A stretch of 64,000 nucleotides of DNA from the NCBI RefSeq assembly GCF_040183065.1, contig NC_091125.1, forward strand, positions 129,835,121-129,899,120. Reading direction: 5' to 3'. The notes under the pieces were generated by a model. The model was not told the DNA's origin. It saw only the letters and a program-made list of their open reading frames with translations, and searched no databases. The DNA is from Periplaneta americana. Its lineage: Eukaryota > Arthropoda > Insecta > Blattodea > Blattidae. Within the stretch, counting starts at the first letter, position 1. The number at the start of each line of letters is the position of its first letter. The translations under genes were made by a program, and so were the position numbers. Of this stretch, positions 1-10,749 are shown piece after piece.

Positions 1-185
1 CTTCTTCCTTGCGATTAAAGTTGTCATGTTTGTATATTTCGATCGCTTCTCTATGTAGACGGGGGAAGAAGTGCGTCGTTGTGCTCAAGATGTTCGTGTC
101 CTTGAATCGTATGTTGTGATCGCCCTCTTGATAGGCATGTGCTGCCACTGCCGATTTGTCGATCTGTCCTAGGCGACCTCGGATA
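1..185 (-). pseudogene. Penelope-like element GIY-YIG endonuclease C-terminus, cut by window edge
   Basis: Read on the minus strand, this stretch encodes KSAVAAHAYQEGDHNIRF, then a segment ending EAIEIYKHDNFNRKEE. This matches the C-terminal part of the GIY-YIG endonuclease that follows the reverse transcriptase in Penelope-like retroelements (the 'K-AVA-HA---GH-I-F' and 'REAIEI-KH' motifs). The product would nick DNA during target-primed reverse transcription in the nucleus. The GIY and YIG residues themselves are not in the window part, and the gene runs off the left edge. On its right it abuts an oppositely oriented PLE 3' end (186-290), so the two form a head-to-head inverted pair. Family assignment rests on motif recognition. 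Whether the off-window part is intact cannot be seen. Confidence 0.6.
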
Positions 186-190
186 CCACT

Positions 191-231
191 CCACTGAAGA
201 TGTCTGCCACAGTTGCAGACGAAACGTCTGG
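191..231 (+). ncRNA. Hammerhead-ribozyme-like motif in PLE 3' end
   Basis: The core CTGAAGA (194-200) is followed by one extra base, a six-pair stem II (GTCTGC 202-207 with GCAGAC 215-220) and GAAAC (221-225). A short stem I pairs CCA (191-193) with TGG (229-231), and GTC (226-228) sits at the expected cleavage site. Hammerhead motifs are established in Penelope-like element terminal repeats. The unpaired base between the core and stem II departs from the textbook core, so activity is uncertain. Confidence 0.5.
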
Positions 232-295
232 TATAAAACCAACCAATAGACCACGGCCTCTCAGTCCGGAAAATTAATCTAGATCAATATCATGG
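232..295 (+). repeat. PLE 3' tail, same family as 50209-50293
   Basis: After the hammerhead-like core the sequence shares an AGACCACGGCCTCTCAG block with the region around 50230 (AGACCATGGTCTCTCAG there). Both cores are followed by GAAACGTCTGG. This marks the two loci as one PLE family. The outer end is not sharply defined. Confidence 0.45.
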
Positions 296-352
296 AATGT
301 TAATAAATACAATACAATCATAATACCCTGCTCCGTTAGTTAGATTGACTGA

Positions 353-1183
353 GGCCCGGTTTCTTCAACCTTTGTTATAATGCTCCTAACATAGCGTTAA
401 TTAACTGTAAGTTAAAAGTATGAGTTGCTGTTAAAAATATTGCGTTTCTTCGACTTTACATTTCACATTTTAACATTCTATTTGTTAACTCTCTGTTAGG
501 ACCAGAGATTCTAGAGTTTAACCATAACCTATAACCAAGTATAGGCTCACTTCTGTTTTCTGAACTCTGACAATTGCGATTCACGCTTGTTTCTGTTGTT
601 TGATTCAGAGAGAATAGAAGTCTTCTTATTCTCTCAGGTTTGATTTCTGCTTCTTTCCTCATCTGTACCACAATAGCGTGGAGTCGCGTATTGGCATTGC
701 TATTATGAAATGGGAAACACTGGAACAAAAAGAAATCTTGGGACTAATTTCTCTTCGTTCGAAAGAAACCTTCTGCTGGCAATTATTTCTCAGTATAAAC
801 CAATTAATGAGAATAAACAAACAAACGGATCTAAGTTGAAAGCGAAAAGTGAGGCTTGGCAGAAAATAGCCTGTACCTTTGTATGAACTTCTGGTCTGTC
901 AAATCACAGAAATCATCTGCTCTGTTTATGTATTCATGGATATTATTTTCTAAATAATGCAGATATATAAGTTCAGCATCTAACGCACCAGCCATATTGG
1001 ATACTTCTATGCTAACAGAGAGTTAAATGATTTAACTGCATGAAATTGGGCAGTTAAATTAACATAGGTTTTAACAGCCTGTTAGTACTAACAGTAGTTG
1101 AAGAAATGCTTCAACTGTTAAGTTTACAGTTAAAATGGAATAACACACTGTTATTATTTAACAAAGGTTGAAGAAACCGGGCC
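353..1183. mobile_element. PIF/Harbinger-like non-autonomous DNA transposon
   Basis: Terminal inverted repeats of about 25 bp begin GGCCCGGTTTCTTCAACC (353-377) and end with the reverse complement (1159-1183). They are flanked by a 3-bp direct repeat TGA (350-352 and 1184-1186), the target-duplication length of the PIF/Harbinger superfamily. Subterminal inverted blocks containing GTTAA motifs lie just inside both ends. The interior keeps a Myb/SANT-like fragment (743-886) but no DDE nuclease, so the 831-bp element could only move in trans. Confidence 0.75.
743..886 (+). pseudogene. Myb/SANT-like DNA-binding domain fragment of Harbinger accessory protein
   Basis: One frame reads ERNLLLAIISQYKPINENK, then a lysine-rich stretch and EAWQKIACTF, and ends at TGA (884-886). 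This fits the first two helices of the Myb/SANT-like domain found in insect Harbinger accessory proteins and in host proteins derived from them (typical form: 'LL-LV-KYK-IIE-KKTD...AW--IA--FN'). In autonomous elements this protein binds the terminal repeats and helps the transposase enter the nucleus. No start codon or C-terminal part is visible, so this is a relic inside the deleted element at 353-1183. A host exon caught in the element is a less likely reading. Confidence 0.55.
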
Positions 1184-1186
1184 TGA

Positions 1187-1891
1187 GTATATTGGGAATT
1201 AACTGAATGGTTTTCCCAAAACACATTATGAAATGTTTCATATAAAACAATTTTATCTCGAAAAGGAAGCAAAAACGAGAAAAATTGCATTGAACTTTTC
1301 TGTTCGAAATATCTCAAAGAATAACACCGTGAAATTACTTACATTAATAAATTATGGTTCACTGTGTATACAATTGTGGCAGTAGCTTTGGAAATGTCTA
1401 GTGACTATTATGCATAATGACAGGCTGAGTGAGGTTCTCCCTGGAGTAGGCAATTGTCTTCAAAATTTGTAAGAGAAAAGAAGCTATCTCAAAAGTGCGT
1501 TTTATTGTGTTCGTCCTGTGTTGTCTGAGCTGTGGCCATACTGAGTATGAACAGGGGAGTCTCACTATTTGTGACTCTCTAGTGTTTCAGACTACTCAGA
1601 AAGTGAGGACGGAACAGGCCAAAGGACTCAGTTCTTCAAGTAGGTGGCAATGAAGATGGTGATGAAGATAAAATAATGTAATGTAATGTCCAGTTTTATA
1701 TAGAATTTTTGTGCTGCAATTATTGACTATAATAAGAATTTTATTTGATGGGCAGAAATTTATACAGTGGTAAATAGCATACTAGTGCTTTATAATTTAC
1801 TTCAAAAATGTATGTAGAGGTGAGATCGTGATTATTATACCATGGGGGTTCAGTAACTTACAGTATGGAGGCTTTTCAACCCTCTCATTCT
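1187..1891. other. Non-coding stretch, no recognisable feature
   Basis: Only short frames occur here and no repeat partner was found in the window. The bases around 1650-1690 contain short GATGAAGATAA and ATGTAATGTAATG runs of low complexity. Confidence 0.4.
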
Positions 1892-2405
1892 TGATAATCC
1901 ATTTTTAATTTTGCGTACACTACTTTTAACACTTGAATATAAGTAATTGATTAACTAGCGGACTTACTCGTATTAATTATGTAAGTCTGTGCGGCTTACA
2001 GCTGTTTCGGTGCTTCATCACACCATCCTCAGAGCCTACTAGATCTCGAACTTCTCTGCCTGTTATGTGGGTGCGTTTGATTGTTGAAAGGTGTTGAATA
2101 GTGAAGTCAAATAGTGTGTGTGTGTGTACTGAAATTGATCTGTGTGTTGAGAATTTGTATATAAACACACTAAAACACACCCCGATCAAATTCTCAACAC
2201 ACAGATCAATTTCAGTACACACACACACTATTTGACTCCACTATTCAACACCTTTCCACAATCAAATGCACCCACATAACAGGCAGAGAAGTTTGAGATG
2301 ACGCCGAGATCTAGTAGGCTCTGAGGATGGTGTGATGAAGCACCGAAACAGCTGTAAGCCGCACAGACATAATTAACACGAGTAAGTCCGCTAGTTAATC
2401 AATTA
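1892..2405. mobile_element. PLE-derived foldback (head-to-head inverted pair) with 11-bp target duplication
   Basis: The arms run from GTAATTGATTAACTAG (1943) to its reverse complement ending at 2405. They meet near 2160, where TATATAAACACAC marks the centre. CCTCTCATTCT lies directly outside both ends (1881-1891 and 2406-2416), so this is one insertion unit. A 51-bp extension (1892-1942) exists only on the left. Each arm encodes the conserved PLE C-terminal peptide THTLFD...TIKRTHITGREVRD on the strand reading outward. The same family occurs at 27148-27835. Confidence 0.75.
2317..2360 (+). ncRNA. Hammerhead-like core in PLE arm
   Basis: CTGAGGA (2321-2327), one extra T, GGTG (2329-2332), a loop, CACC (2341-2344) and GAAA (2345-2348) follow the hammerhead order. 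Stem I pairs GGCT (2317-2320) with AGCC (2357-2360). GTA before AGCC is a permissible cleavage triplet. Confidence 0.45.
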
Positions 2406-2444
2406 CCTCTCATTCTCATTCATTGTAACAAACACTAAGACACT

Positions 2445-2660
2445 TGCAAGCTACTTTGGTAGCTCATTTGTCAGAGTGCTTGCTTACAATGGCTACAGAC
2501 CTGGATTCAAATCCCAGTGGTTGCTGGGTCGTATTGGTGGTGGATGAAGTCAGGGTTCTTGAGGGAGTGGGGGGTTTCTTCTTAATTCTCACATGCAGTG
2601 AACGCAAAATATCGCCTGCCCTATGTCACAGAAAAAGGAGGGCGAGATAAGAAACAAACC
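2445..2660 (+). repeat. tRNA-derived SINE (family 1)
   Basis: A tRNA-like head shows an A-box-like TAGCTCATTTGTCAGAG (from 2460) and a B-box GGATTCAAATCC (about 2503-2514), spaced as in a RNA polymerase III promoter. The tail holds GCCTGCCC...GAAAAAGGAGGGCG. No clear target duplication was found. It is not a tRNA gene, because the acceptor stem and the T-arm pairing are absent. Confidence 0.55.
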
Positions 2661-5350
2661 AGTGATTATGTAGCGTGGATTGTTATGCATGTATGTTAAA
2701 ACTGAAAACATAGACTACTTGCTGCTGTGTATGTTACTTCTCTATCCTAGTGAAGTAAATGAGTCTGATAGTGTCAGTGAGCAGATGTTTTTAATTTCAG
2801 CAGTGTGAAGGATTTGTTTTCATACAGATATCACCACACCTATCCCTGCCTCTTTCAAGTCTGCTTCCGGGGCCCTTTTGCATAATAATTTACAAACTAA
2901 TAATATTTATTAAATATACTTGTGATCTGCAACTTGTAGAATATTTCTGTTGTGTAATTCTAAGGAGAAAACTTCCAAATTACAAGTAAAAGAATTAATA
3001 TTATTAGTGTTTACTAATAGCTTTCCTACAAGTTTGCATTCACCCATCATTATAGATTACACAGGCCTGTGATGATAAAACTTAAAAAAACAAAACATAA
3101 CTCTCTTTTGCATGTATTTTTGTGTGCTGAAGCCAGAAATGACCTCAAAAATGGCACATCACGCACCATTTTGTACACAGAAGTTTATTTTATGTTTTAT
3201 AGTATTAATATACTGGCGATTTCGCTGCAACCATAACCCAGTGCTCTAATATAAAATTTTGTACTAACCTGTTGTTGAGCATCAAAAACATTATCTAGAA
3301 GGCTGTGTGATGTAGAAAGTGAAAGTCCTGAACAGTTTACCAGTTTGAACTCTGATTTAAAGAGATACAGAATTGCCAAAGGAAGAAGCGAAGATCTTAC
3401 GTTCCAGATTAAAAGAAATGAATTTGCCGGGACCAGGAACATTTCTTCATTGGTAAAGGAGTAGAGAAGAGGAATTTACTCCCTACTTTTCCCAAGAGGG
3501 TGCCTTGTATACTGCAATGATATTCCTGGTTTGATACAAAAGTTCAATGTTCAGTATAAAAATGAATGAAATCTTTTATCAGTTTCTGCAAAAGAAGTCT
3601 GAAGGCAGTGCTTTTACACAATAGCAACAAGTATGCTTCGTTTTCTGTTGGTTATTAGGTACATCTTAAAGAAACTTACAAAACACTTGAACTGGTTCTT
3701 GCAAAGATAAAATATGAATATCATATTTGGATGATCTGTGGAGATCTGAGAGACTTGTGCATGCTTCTTGGTCAGCAGGCTGGGTATACTAAGTTTTTAT
3801 ATTTTCTCTGTGAATGGGACAGCAGAGCAAGAAGCAGTCATTGGGAACAAAAACACTAGCCATAAAGAACATCTCTTGAACAATAGGAAAAGCAAAGCAA
3901 CAAACTCAACTTCACTATGAAGAGAAAAAGACAGTAGAAAGCATTTGGCTAAATGTGAATTGTTAATTATTACAATCTAATGGTTGTTGTAAAATATTCC
4001 TTTCATATTTGCCACTGAACATTTTCACTTCATCACTTTTCCATATTAAATTCAATAACACTACATTCACATTTGCTGAAGTGCATGTTATAGAAAATGG
4101 CAAGTGATAGAGAAAATCTTAGCTTAGTCTGTAATTTAGCACTTAGCTTAGTCTGTAATTTAGCACTCCAAGAAACTATAAATGTAGCACAGATTTTGAG
4201 AAAAGTTTTTATGATCCTTAATTTTGCAGACCTGTGTTATTAGTGAGGTTAGTTTGTTTGTGGTCAACAGTAGTTAACATAATCACGATTAATAATCTAG
4301 TTTTGGATTTTTCAAATGAAGATTTACTAAGGCTTCCTCCTTTCTACAGATGCCTTTTTTGTATTTGGCCATCAAACGTCTCTCAAATATGTTCAGTCCT
4401 TGTTCTCTTGTATTGCTTAATTGATTTTCTGTATTTACATATTTCTTTCCATCAATTAACTTTGTCATCTTAATTTAATGTCTGGCTAAATTGGCCAAAT
4501 ACGAGTAATATTAATTTTTTTTTGTACCTTTAATTGTTAATTGTGCACAATTTTAGTTTCCATTGCTCGTCTTTTTTTTTTTATTGGTTGACCAACAACC
4601 TCCTAACAGACTACTGTTCAATGATACCATAATCCGTTTATGTCAGGGTTGGCTGTTCAGGCTTTTCTAATTAAATTTATTTTTAAATTAACAAAGTGTT
4701 GTGAAATATTAGAACAGACAAATGATCAAAATGTGATGCTGCAGTTCCTATGTTGATATGATTAAAATTTATAAAGAATCATTTGTTGTGTCGCTGAGGA
4801 AGATGTTCTGAGGTAGTTTCCTTTTAAGTCTAAAAGGCTGACAAGATCTTGCTCTAGTGTTACATGTCACAGCTCCAGGAATGTCAGAAAGTTTGCTGAA
4901 GAAAGATTTTGACATTGAATGGATGTACTGTTGCAGTGGAATAATTCTCATTTCCCAATGCAGCTGCTGAACTGTTTATTTTTAAATTTACGTACTATTG
5001 ACACTCACTTTCATCAAGATTATTATTGTTGCCATCGAGGTTTTCATGACACTGATAGTACATATTATGCAGTTGTAGTCCAAAAGACCATGACATGGCT
5101 ATGGTTCTCTGACGAACTTGAACTTGTAAAATTTTTCTCATGAAAATCACTAATAATAATAATGGTGAACTGATGGGTATTATGCAATAGAAATTATTAG
5201 TATTAGTAATTTGTAAATTTATTCTAATAGTATTAGAAAAATCGTGCAACAGGACCCAGGAATTGAAATTGTTATTGTAACAGTTGTCAGGCTCTTGAAA
5301 TATCCTGTGGTCACTGTACCACCATCACCAATATTCATTAACATCGTCAT
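2661..5350. other. AT-rich DNA without recognised genes or elements
   Basis: Short open frames (for example 3197-3442 minus and 4919-5143 plus) match nothing I recognise and show no codon structure above background. The only local structure I see is the duplication at 4118-4165. This could be an intron or old decayed repeats. Confidence 0.4.
4118..4165. repeat. 24-bp tandem duplication
   Basis: CTTAGCTTAGTCTGTAATTT plus AGCA occurs twice head to tail (4118-4141 and 4142-4165) without visible differences, so the duplication looks recent. Confidence 0.8.
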
Positions 5351-5425
5351 TTCAATAGTACAGTAGAATTCCTCATATCTGGTAACTGTGGGACAAAGCC
5401 AGTGCCGGATAATTGGAAAATACAT

Positions 5426-7805
5426 TTATAGGTTATATATTCCATGTTGAAATTTAGTTCTACTAAGAAGAATATATTTTTAAGTCAATTGCTGTATCTG
5501 TATTTGAAAGATACAGTTTATAATATGTTCCAATTTTGTTGAAATTCGATGATGATAATCTTCATGACATAATGATAATTTTATGCTAGCTTTGCATTGT
5601 GTCTGATATCACACTTCCTATCCAACTCCAGACCAGTTGGCAATACTTAGAAACCAGAATTAGCATAAGTAGCAGAGAATTATTAACAAAACATCTTGCA
5701 AATTGAGCATATTTAAAAATTGCTATAATTACTGTTAACCCAACAGCACGAACTATAGAGTTTATTTATATTAGTGTTGTTGAGATGATCTTAAGATTAG
5801 CAACGGATCAAACATAGAATGAGGTAGATAAAGGAAGCAGAAACACTGAAAGAAGTCTTCAGTCATTTTCTCTGTTACTGATCTTTCAATACCGGTACCT
5901 TAGAACTTAAAAAATTATTTCTATAGTGAGAAGCAGATGCATTTATAATTTGTAAATGAGGAAGAAAGCAAAAGTGAATTATATAGAAGATATGTAGTTG
6001 CAGTTTTTCTGTTGCTGGTAATGTACGTACATTAAAATCAACATTGTTTGATCACATCAACATCAACAACCATGAACAATGAAGACTGGAACAGTAAACT
6101 GTTCTATTACAGCTTTTCTTGTTTATTGTTCCTTTATCAGCATTGCTTTGTAGACATGTGGGAAAGGGCTAACATTTCAGAAACGTCCTTGGAAGTATAT
6201 GTTAACTATTAATTCTTTTGTAATTTTGGTATTAGATTATGATAGGAAGCTATTTTCAAAAATGCACGTTATACACAATAAATATTTCTGGCCCACAGTT
6301 ATTATATTGCTGTCGAAAAAGTAATGTAATTTATTGTAATGAAATCAGCGGTATAAATTATTAGGTGGGATGATGGGTGGATAACGTCGTATGTTCAAGA
6401 TGATAGAGAAAAATTTCTGTTATTGACATTGTCAGCAACTGCTGGAATGTTTTTTTGCAGTTGGAATCTTGTTTGATCAATATCATTATGTAAACCGTTT
6501 CATTGACAATACATGTAGGCTTGTTAGATAGTGCATGAACATTATGTATATTAAATGCTAGTTTGCACTGTAACAGCAATACAAACTGCTTGTGATATTG
6601 ATACTTCACAAACACGAATTGAATCCATTTAGCATTCTTAATTAGCAATGTTGGATACTTCTTTAGATTATCATACCTAGCAAAATAAATATGAGACATA
6701 TTTCTGTAGCTTTAAAATATAAAGCGAATTTAGAAATATGATTTGGATTTATTCTCTATTATCTTCTCATTATTTTCTGTTTTAATTCATTTTATTAAGT
6801 ATTGAGTAGATCTGTACCTATTTTCAGGTTTCTTTGGTCAGTATTTTATCTACTCTTGAGATTCCTTAGCAACATAAATAATTTGAGTTGCCATAATTCT
6901 GAATCTTCATTGCTTTCAATATTCATTTCTTAGTTGGCTATAACAACAGTGGTAAATTCAGAGCCTTATAAAATTTTATTTTCATAATCTTTTGGTGCAT
7001 TACTTTTAATGTCAGTATGATAGTTCCAAAGATTACTTGACTTTATGTTCTATTTGTTATATTTTTGGAAAAAGAGCAATGGAAAACCAGTGAGAAAGTA
7101 AATATGTGTACCAGTCATCGAGAAATATAATTAAATTAAAGTAAAAGTTTATATGTGAAGTAATTTGGAAGTGATTTTATAATCTTTCATGAAAATTTAG
7201 TTATAAATATCTAAAGATATTTTGCTTGTTAGGAATTTAGACGCGAAATATTAATTTCTTTCATTGATCTTTAACCATAGAATTCATGGGATTCTGTAGG
7301 ATAAGCAGATGAACAGGACAAGAAAGATTAAGGTTGGATAATAATATAAGTTGATTCATTGCAGGGCAATATCTGGGTTACGAAGTTGCAGGCTTATTAA
7401 AATCTCGTAATGAAACGTGCCTAGAATGTTGGCCGAATTTTTCATTGATAATACAGTAATCACCATTATTAGATGCCAATATGATAACTATATAGCATGG
7501 AAGGGACCCTGTTACATTTCTTCTCAGATATGAGTTCTCTGGTTGGGGTTTAGTCAAGGGTTTTCTATCAATTCTTTAGGTCTCATTTTGCCATTATTAT
7601 CACAATCTTCAACCATCCTGCATACTTCCACAGTACTATCATATGGGGTGATCAGAATCCAACCTAAGAAATCTGATTACTGATTCGTGTGTGCATGCAG
7701 TTTTTTTTTTTTTTTTTTTAATTTCTTGAAAAACTTACAAATCTTAATAGAATTCTTGTATCAGAAACATTATTTGACAAAATTTGCTCGTAATGACTTG
7801 ATCTA
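5426..7805. other. AT-rich DNA without recognised genes or elements
   Basis: No reading frame longer than about 112 codons is present (6361-6699 minus, with no recognised motif). No paired repeat was found. A poly-T run lies at about 7701-7720. Confidence 0.4.
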
Positions 7806-8103
7806 CTGAGTGTTCTATAAGTCACGCACCATAGGAAAGAGTTCCCTGAATGATGGATTAGTCGACGTGGTCCTAATGAGTGGACGCCACATAGTCCTGG
7901 CCTCAAGCTTCTTGATTTTTATTTGTGGGGTCATTTCAAGTCCATTGTGTATGCAGAAAAGACGAAAAGATATCACTTTGTTATCTACAAACAAGAATCA
8001 CAACTGCTTGCAGAGAAGTAATTCTTAACATTTCACTATGTGTCCTAATCAGTGGGTCTAAACTTCAGTTTTCCCTATGGTGCGTCACTTATGGGACATC
8101 TTG
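7806..8103 (+). mobile_element. Internally deleted Tc1/mariner-superfamily element with transposase tail
   Basis: The ends share the inverted motif ATAAGTSACGCACCATAGG (left about 7816-7836, right about 8075-8095). TA dinucleotides outside them (7804-7805, 8104-8105) fit the TA target of the superfamily. Inside, plus-strand codons at 7867-7942 give GPNEWTPHSP, then LLDFYLWGHFKS. This is the decayed 'WPPRSPDLTPLDFFLWG-LK' block around the last catalytic residue of insect IS630/Tc1-type transposases. Stops and the missing N-terminus make it a non-functional remnant of about 300 bp. Confidence 0.6.
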
Positions 8104-8502
8104 TATAAGTCTTGTAAATTAATATAATGTTTTCTTCCACTCTGTATATTGACTACATTTGCGCCTTTTATTTTTACTTTCTAGTGAACGATTTTATATC
8201 TTTTCTTTTAATTATGACTGTACAGACATGTTACAATATGCTGGGATATAAATTCATGCTTGAAATGCCTTCCTTCAATAGTTTTCTACTGTAATATGGG
8301 GCGAAAAAATCTAAAACCTGTGCTGATATGTTAAAAGAAATTGTTTACCTACAAAGTTTGTTGTTGAAGTCGGTGAGCGATGGTGTCTATAGAAAGATGA
8401 ATTAAGGTAGATTAGTAATACAGTAAATAGATCTGTTGTAAGGCAACATCAAGAGTACGAAGTTTAGGCACATTAGAAGCTTCTTAACACAGTTTCTGAA
8501 TA

Positions 8503-8735
8503 TTTTTTAAAAATTATTGTTTATTTAACGGTGCTCGCAACTGCAGACATTATATCAGCATCGCCGGTGTGTCGGAATTTTGTCCCACAGGAGTTCTTTT
8601 ACATGCCAGTAAATGTATTGATACGAGCCTGTTGAATTTAAGCACGCTTAAATACCATCGTCCTGGGCCAGGATCGAAACCGCAACCTCGAGCACAGAAG
8701 GCCAGCACTATACCGACTTCGCTACCCGGACCGAC
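8503..8735 (-). repeat. tRNA-derived SINE (family 2), first tandem copy
   Basis: On the minus strand it begins with a tRNA-like head containing GGTTTCGATCC (B-box, about 8672-8682) and an A-box-like TAGCGAAGTCGGTATAGTG, and ends in a T/A-rich tail at the low-coordinate side. CAGTTTCTGAAT flanks it at 8491-8502 and 8736-8747. Other copies lie at 8748-8978, 53822-53985 and 63031-63265. Confidence 0.75.
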
Positions 8736-8747
8736 CAGTTTCTGAAT

Positions 8748-8978
8748 TTTTTTTTTAAATTATGGTTTATTTAACGACGCTCGCAACTGCAGACGTTATC
8801 TCAGCGTTGCTGGTGTTTCGGAATTTTGTTCCACAGGAGTTCTTTTACATGCCAGTAAATCTACTGATAGCCTGTCGAATTTAAGCACACTTACATACCA
8901 TCGATCTGGGCCAGGATCGAAACCGTAACCTCGAGCACAGAAGGCCAGCGCTATACCGACTATGCTACCCAGGCTGAC
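8748..8978 (-). repeat. tRNA-derived SINE (family 2), second tandem copy
   Basis: It is nearly the same sequence as 8503-8735 and in the same orientation. It sits between the second (8736-8747) and third (8979-8990) copies of CAGTTTCTGAAT, so the two SINEs are separated by exactly one copy of the target duplication. Confidence 0.75.
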
Positions 8979-9298
8979 CAGTTTCTGAATGTTGACTTCT
9001 GAATCAACCATTTAAAATTTTTCACTGACAATCACCTCTATTAATATTGCATTGGTAAAAACAGATTGACTGCATGTGTTTGTTACAGCTGTCCGAAATG
9101 CTTTAACTTTATTGTGTGAGCTAACATACAGTGGTTAATTAAATGTCCAGAAAGTTAGGTAAATGATTTTATATTAATTTTACAATCTACCTTAAATTAA
9201 GGAAACTTATTTACAAGCATTTGCTAAATGGAAAAAGATACATACGAAGTACAGTCAATAAGTTCGTGGACTATTCATCTGTCACGCCATACTATAAG

Positions 9299-9302
<4 letters not shown>

Positions 9303-9336
<34 letters not shown>
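9303..9336. repeat. (AC)n microsatellite
   Basis: About 17 uninterrupted AC units lie just inside the left end of the mariner element. Confidence 0.95.
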
Positions 9337-9339
<3 letters not shown>

Positions 9340-9364
9340 TTGTACATCATCCCTCAAAATGGTT

Positions 9365-10440
9365 GCCTTTGGCCGCTATGCATGTCTGCCAACATTAGTA
9401 CAGCTGCTGGAAGCATCAAGACACTCGAATCATCCATTTCATTTAGTTGACCAAAGATCCACTGAAAGATACTGGCAGGAAGATCCTGTACAGCTTCCTT
9501 GTGTCAGTGATTATCTCCTTGGCCGAATGTAATTTACAGCCACATAGCTTTGCTTTCAAGCGGGGAAAGAGAAAGAAATCACATGGTGCAAGTATGGAGG
9601 GCGTGACAAAACAGTCCCTGTTGCCTTACCAGTTCCTCCTGGACAAGCAGTGTGCAGGGGTGTTGTCGTGTAGTAACAGCTAGTTTTTCCTACACCAAAA
9701 TTTCAAGACGCTTGTGATAAATTAAATCTTGCAGACAGTGAATGATCTCCTTGTACTAATTCTTGTATAGAGTTGCTCCTGTGGGACGAATTCCATGTAA
9801 ACAATTCCTGATAAGTCGAAAAACAGATCAAGCATCACCTTGCCTCTTGACCTGTCCTGTCGCGGTTTTTTTCTTTCATGGCAATATCCAGGTGGCTTAT
9901 TGTCGTTTTAGTTGCTTACCGTACAGAAAACACCATGTTTCGTCATCTGTTATGATCCGGTTGAGAAATGTCGCATCATTGTCCTGATCAGATCACCACA
10001 AATGGTCATGTGATCGTCACATTGGTCTTGCATCAGGACGTGTGGGACAGTGTGCAGGGTAACACGCAACATGTTCAGGTCATCAGACAGAATTTTGTGA
10101 TACATACCATGGCAAATCCTTACTGCTGCTGCGAGATCATCTACCAATTGAGAGCAGTCGGCATGCACCAACATTGTAACTGCAATGTTGCATTTAGTTT
10201 GGACAGTTTTTGATCGACCAGTATGTTCATCATCCTCGAAACTGTCTCTGCCCTTCGCGAAACGTTGTTGCCACCTAAACACAGCACTACAGTCCAAGGC
10301 TTCTATGTTGTACATATGCTCGATCATTTGAAATGTTTCACTAGAGTCGACGGCAATTCGGAAGGCAGTAGTCTACTAGCGTTTGTGTCGAGAGAGACAG
10401 ATAGAGAGGGCAAGGCACTGTACAACAAAGTACTTCACGC
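9365..10440 (-). pseudogene. Mariner transposase, frameshifted
   Basis: The N-terminal part (10327-9950) reads VFRWQQRFAKGRDSFEDDEH and later MYHKILSDDLNMLRV. These are the two helix-turn-helix segments of a mariner (HTH_48) transposase that bind the terminal repeats. Downstream frames give DDETWCFLYGKQLKRQ, the first catalytic Asp block (about 9950-9900), and a C-terminal piece AVQDLPASIFQ (about 9490). The frame changes several times and stops are common, so no protein is made. Upstream codons continue to about 10440 without a clear start. Family membership is well supported by the conserved blocks. The subclade (the one with 'LYDPQLKRQSATW') is recollection. Confidence 0.7.
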
Positions 10441-10749
10441 ACAAGTGCGATGCAAATAGTGCAGGAGAGAATTTAAATTATCAAAAGACAATAATGACCT
10501 TAGCGGTTGATTACTGTAAGCATGACACCAAACAAACCCTGTTTCCTTCACTAACAATATTCTTTGCACGGTTCTCAATCCCACACTACATGCTTCTGCA
10601 GTCGTTTCTTGCACGTTGGCAACATTGCAGCCAGCATCAAGATGGCTGGCAGCATCGTGATCGTCAATGTTTTTAAAATAATTATACACCTTAAACAATA
10701 TTTTCCGCACCTGCCTGTGCAATACTAGTTTTTTAGTCTCTTCTTCCAT
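10435..10749 (-). pseudogene. Helix-turn-helix N-terminus of a second transposase-like protein
   Basis: An open frame of 104 codons starts MEEETKKLVLHRQVRKI and contains ETTAEACSVGLRTVQRI, a pattern like the N-terminal DNA-binding domain of a family of insect transposon proteins ('TAEACGVS-RTVQRI'). No nuclease domain follows in any frame. It lies inside the mariner at 9250-11204, upstream of its transposase, and may be a separate fragment inserted there. I do not know the superfamily, and activity is unlikely. Confidence 0.35.

Noticed and set aside
5363..5425. Possible pogo-type terminal repeat (CAGTAGAATTCC...GCCGGATAATTGG)
   Set aside because: It resembles a known style of end, but no inverted partner or TA pair was found in the window.
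9221..9532. 103-codon plus-strand frame including a Thr-His repeat
   Set aside because: It is created by the AC microsatellite and lies antisense to the mariner transposase.
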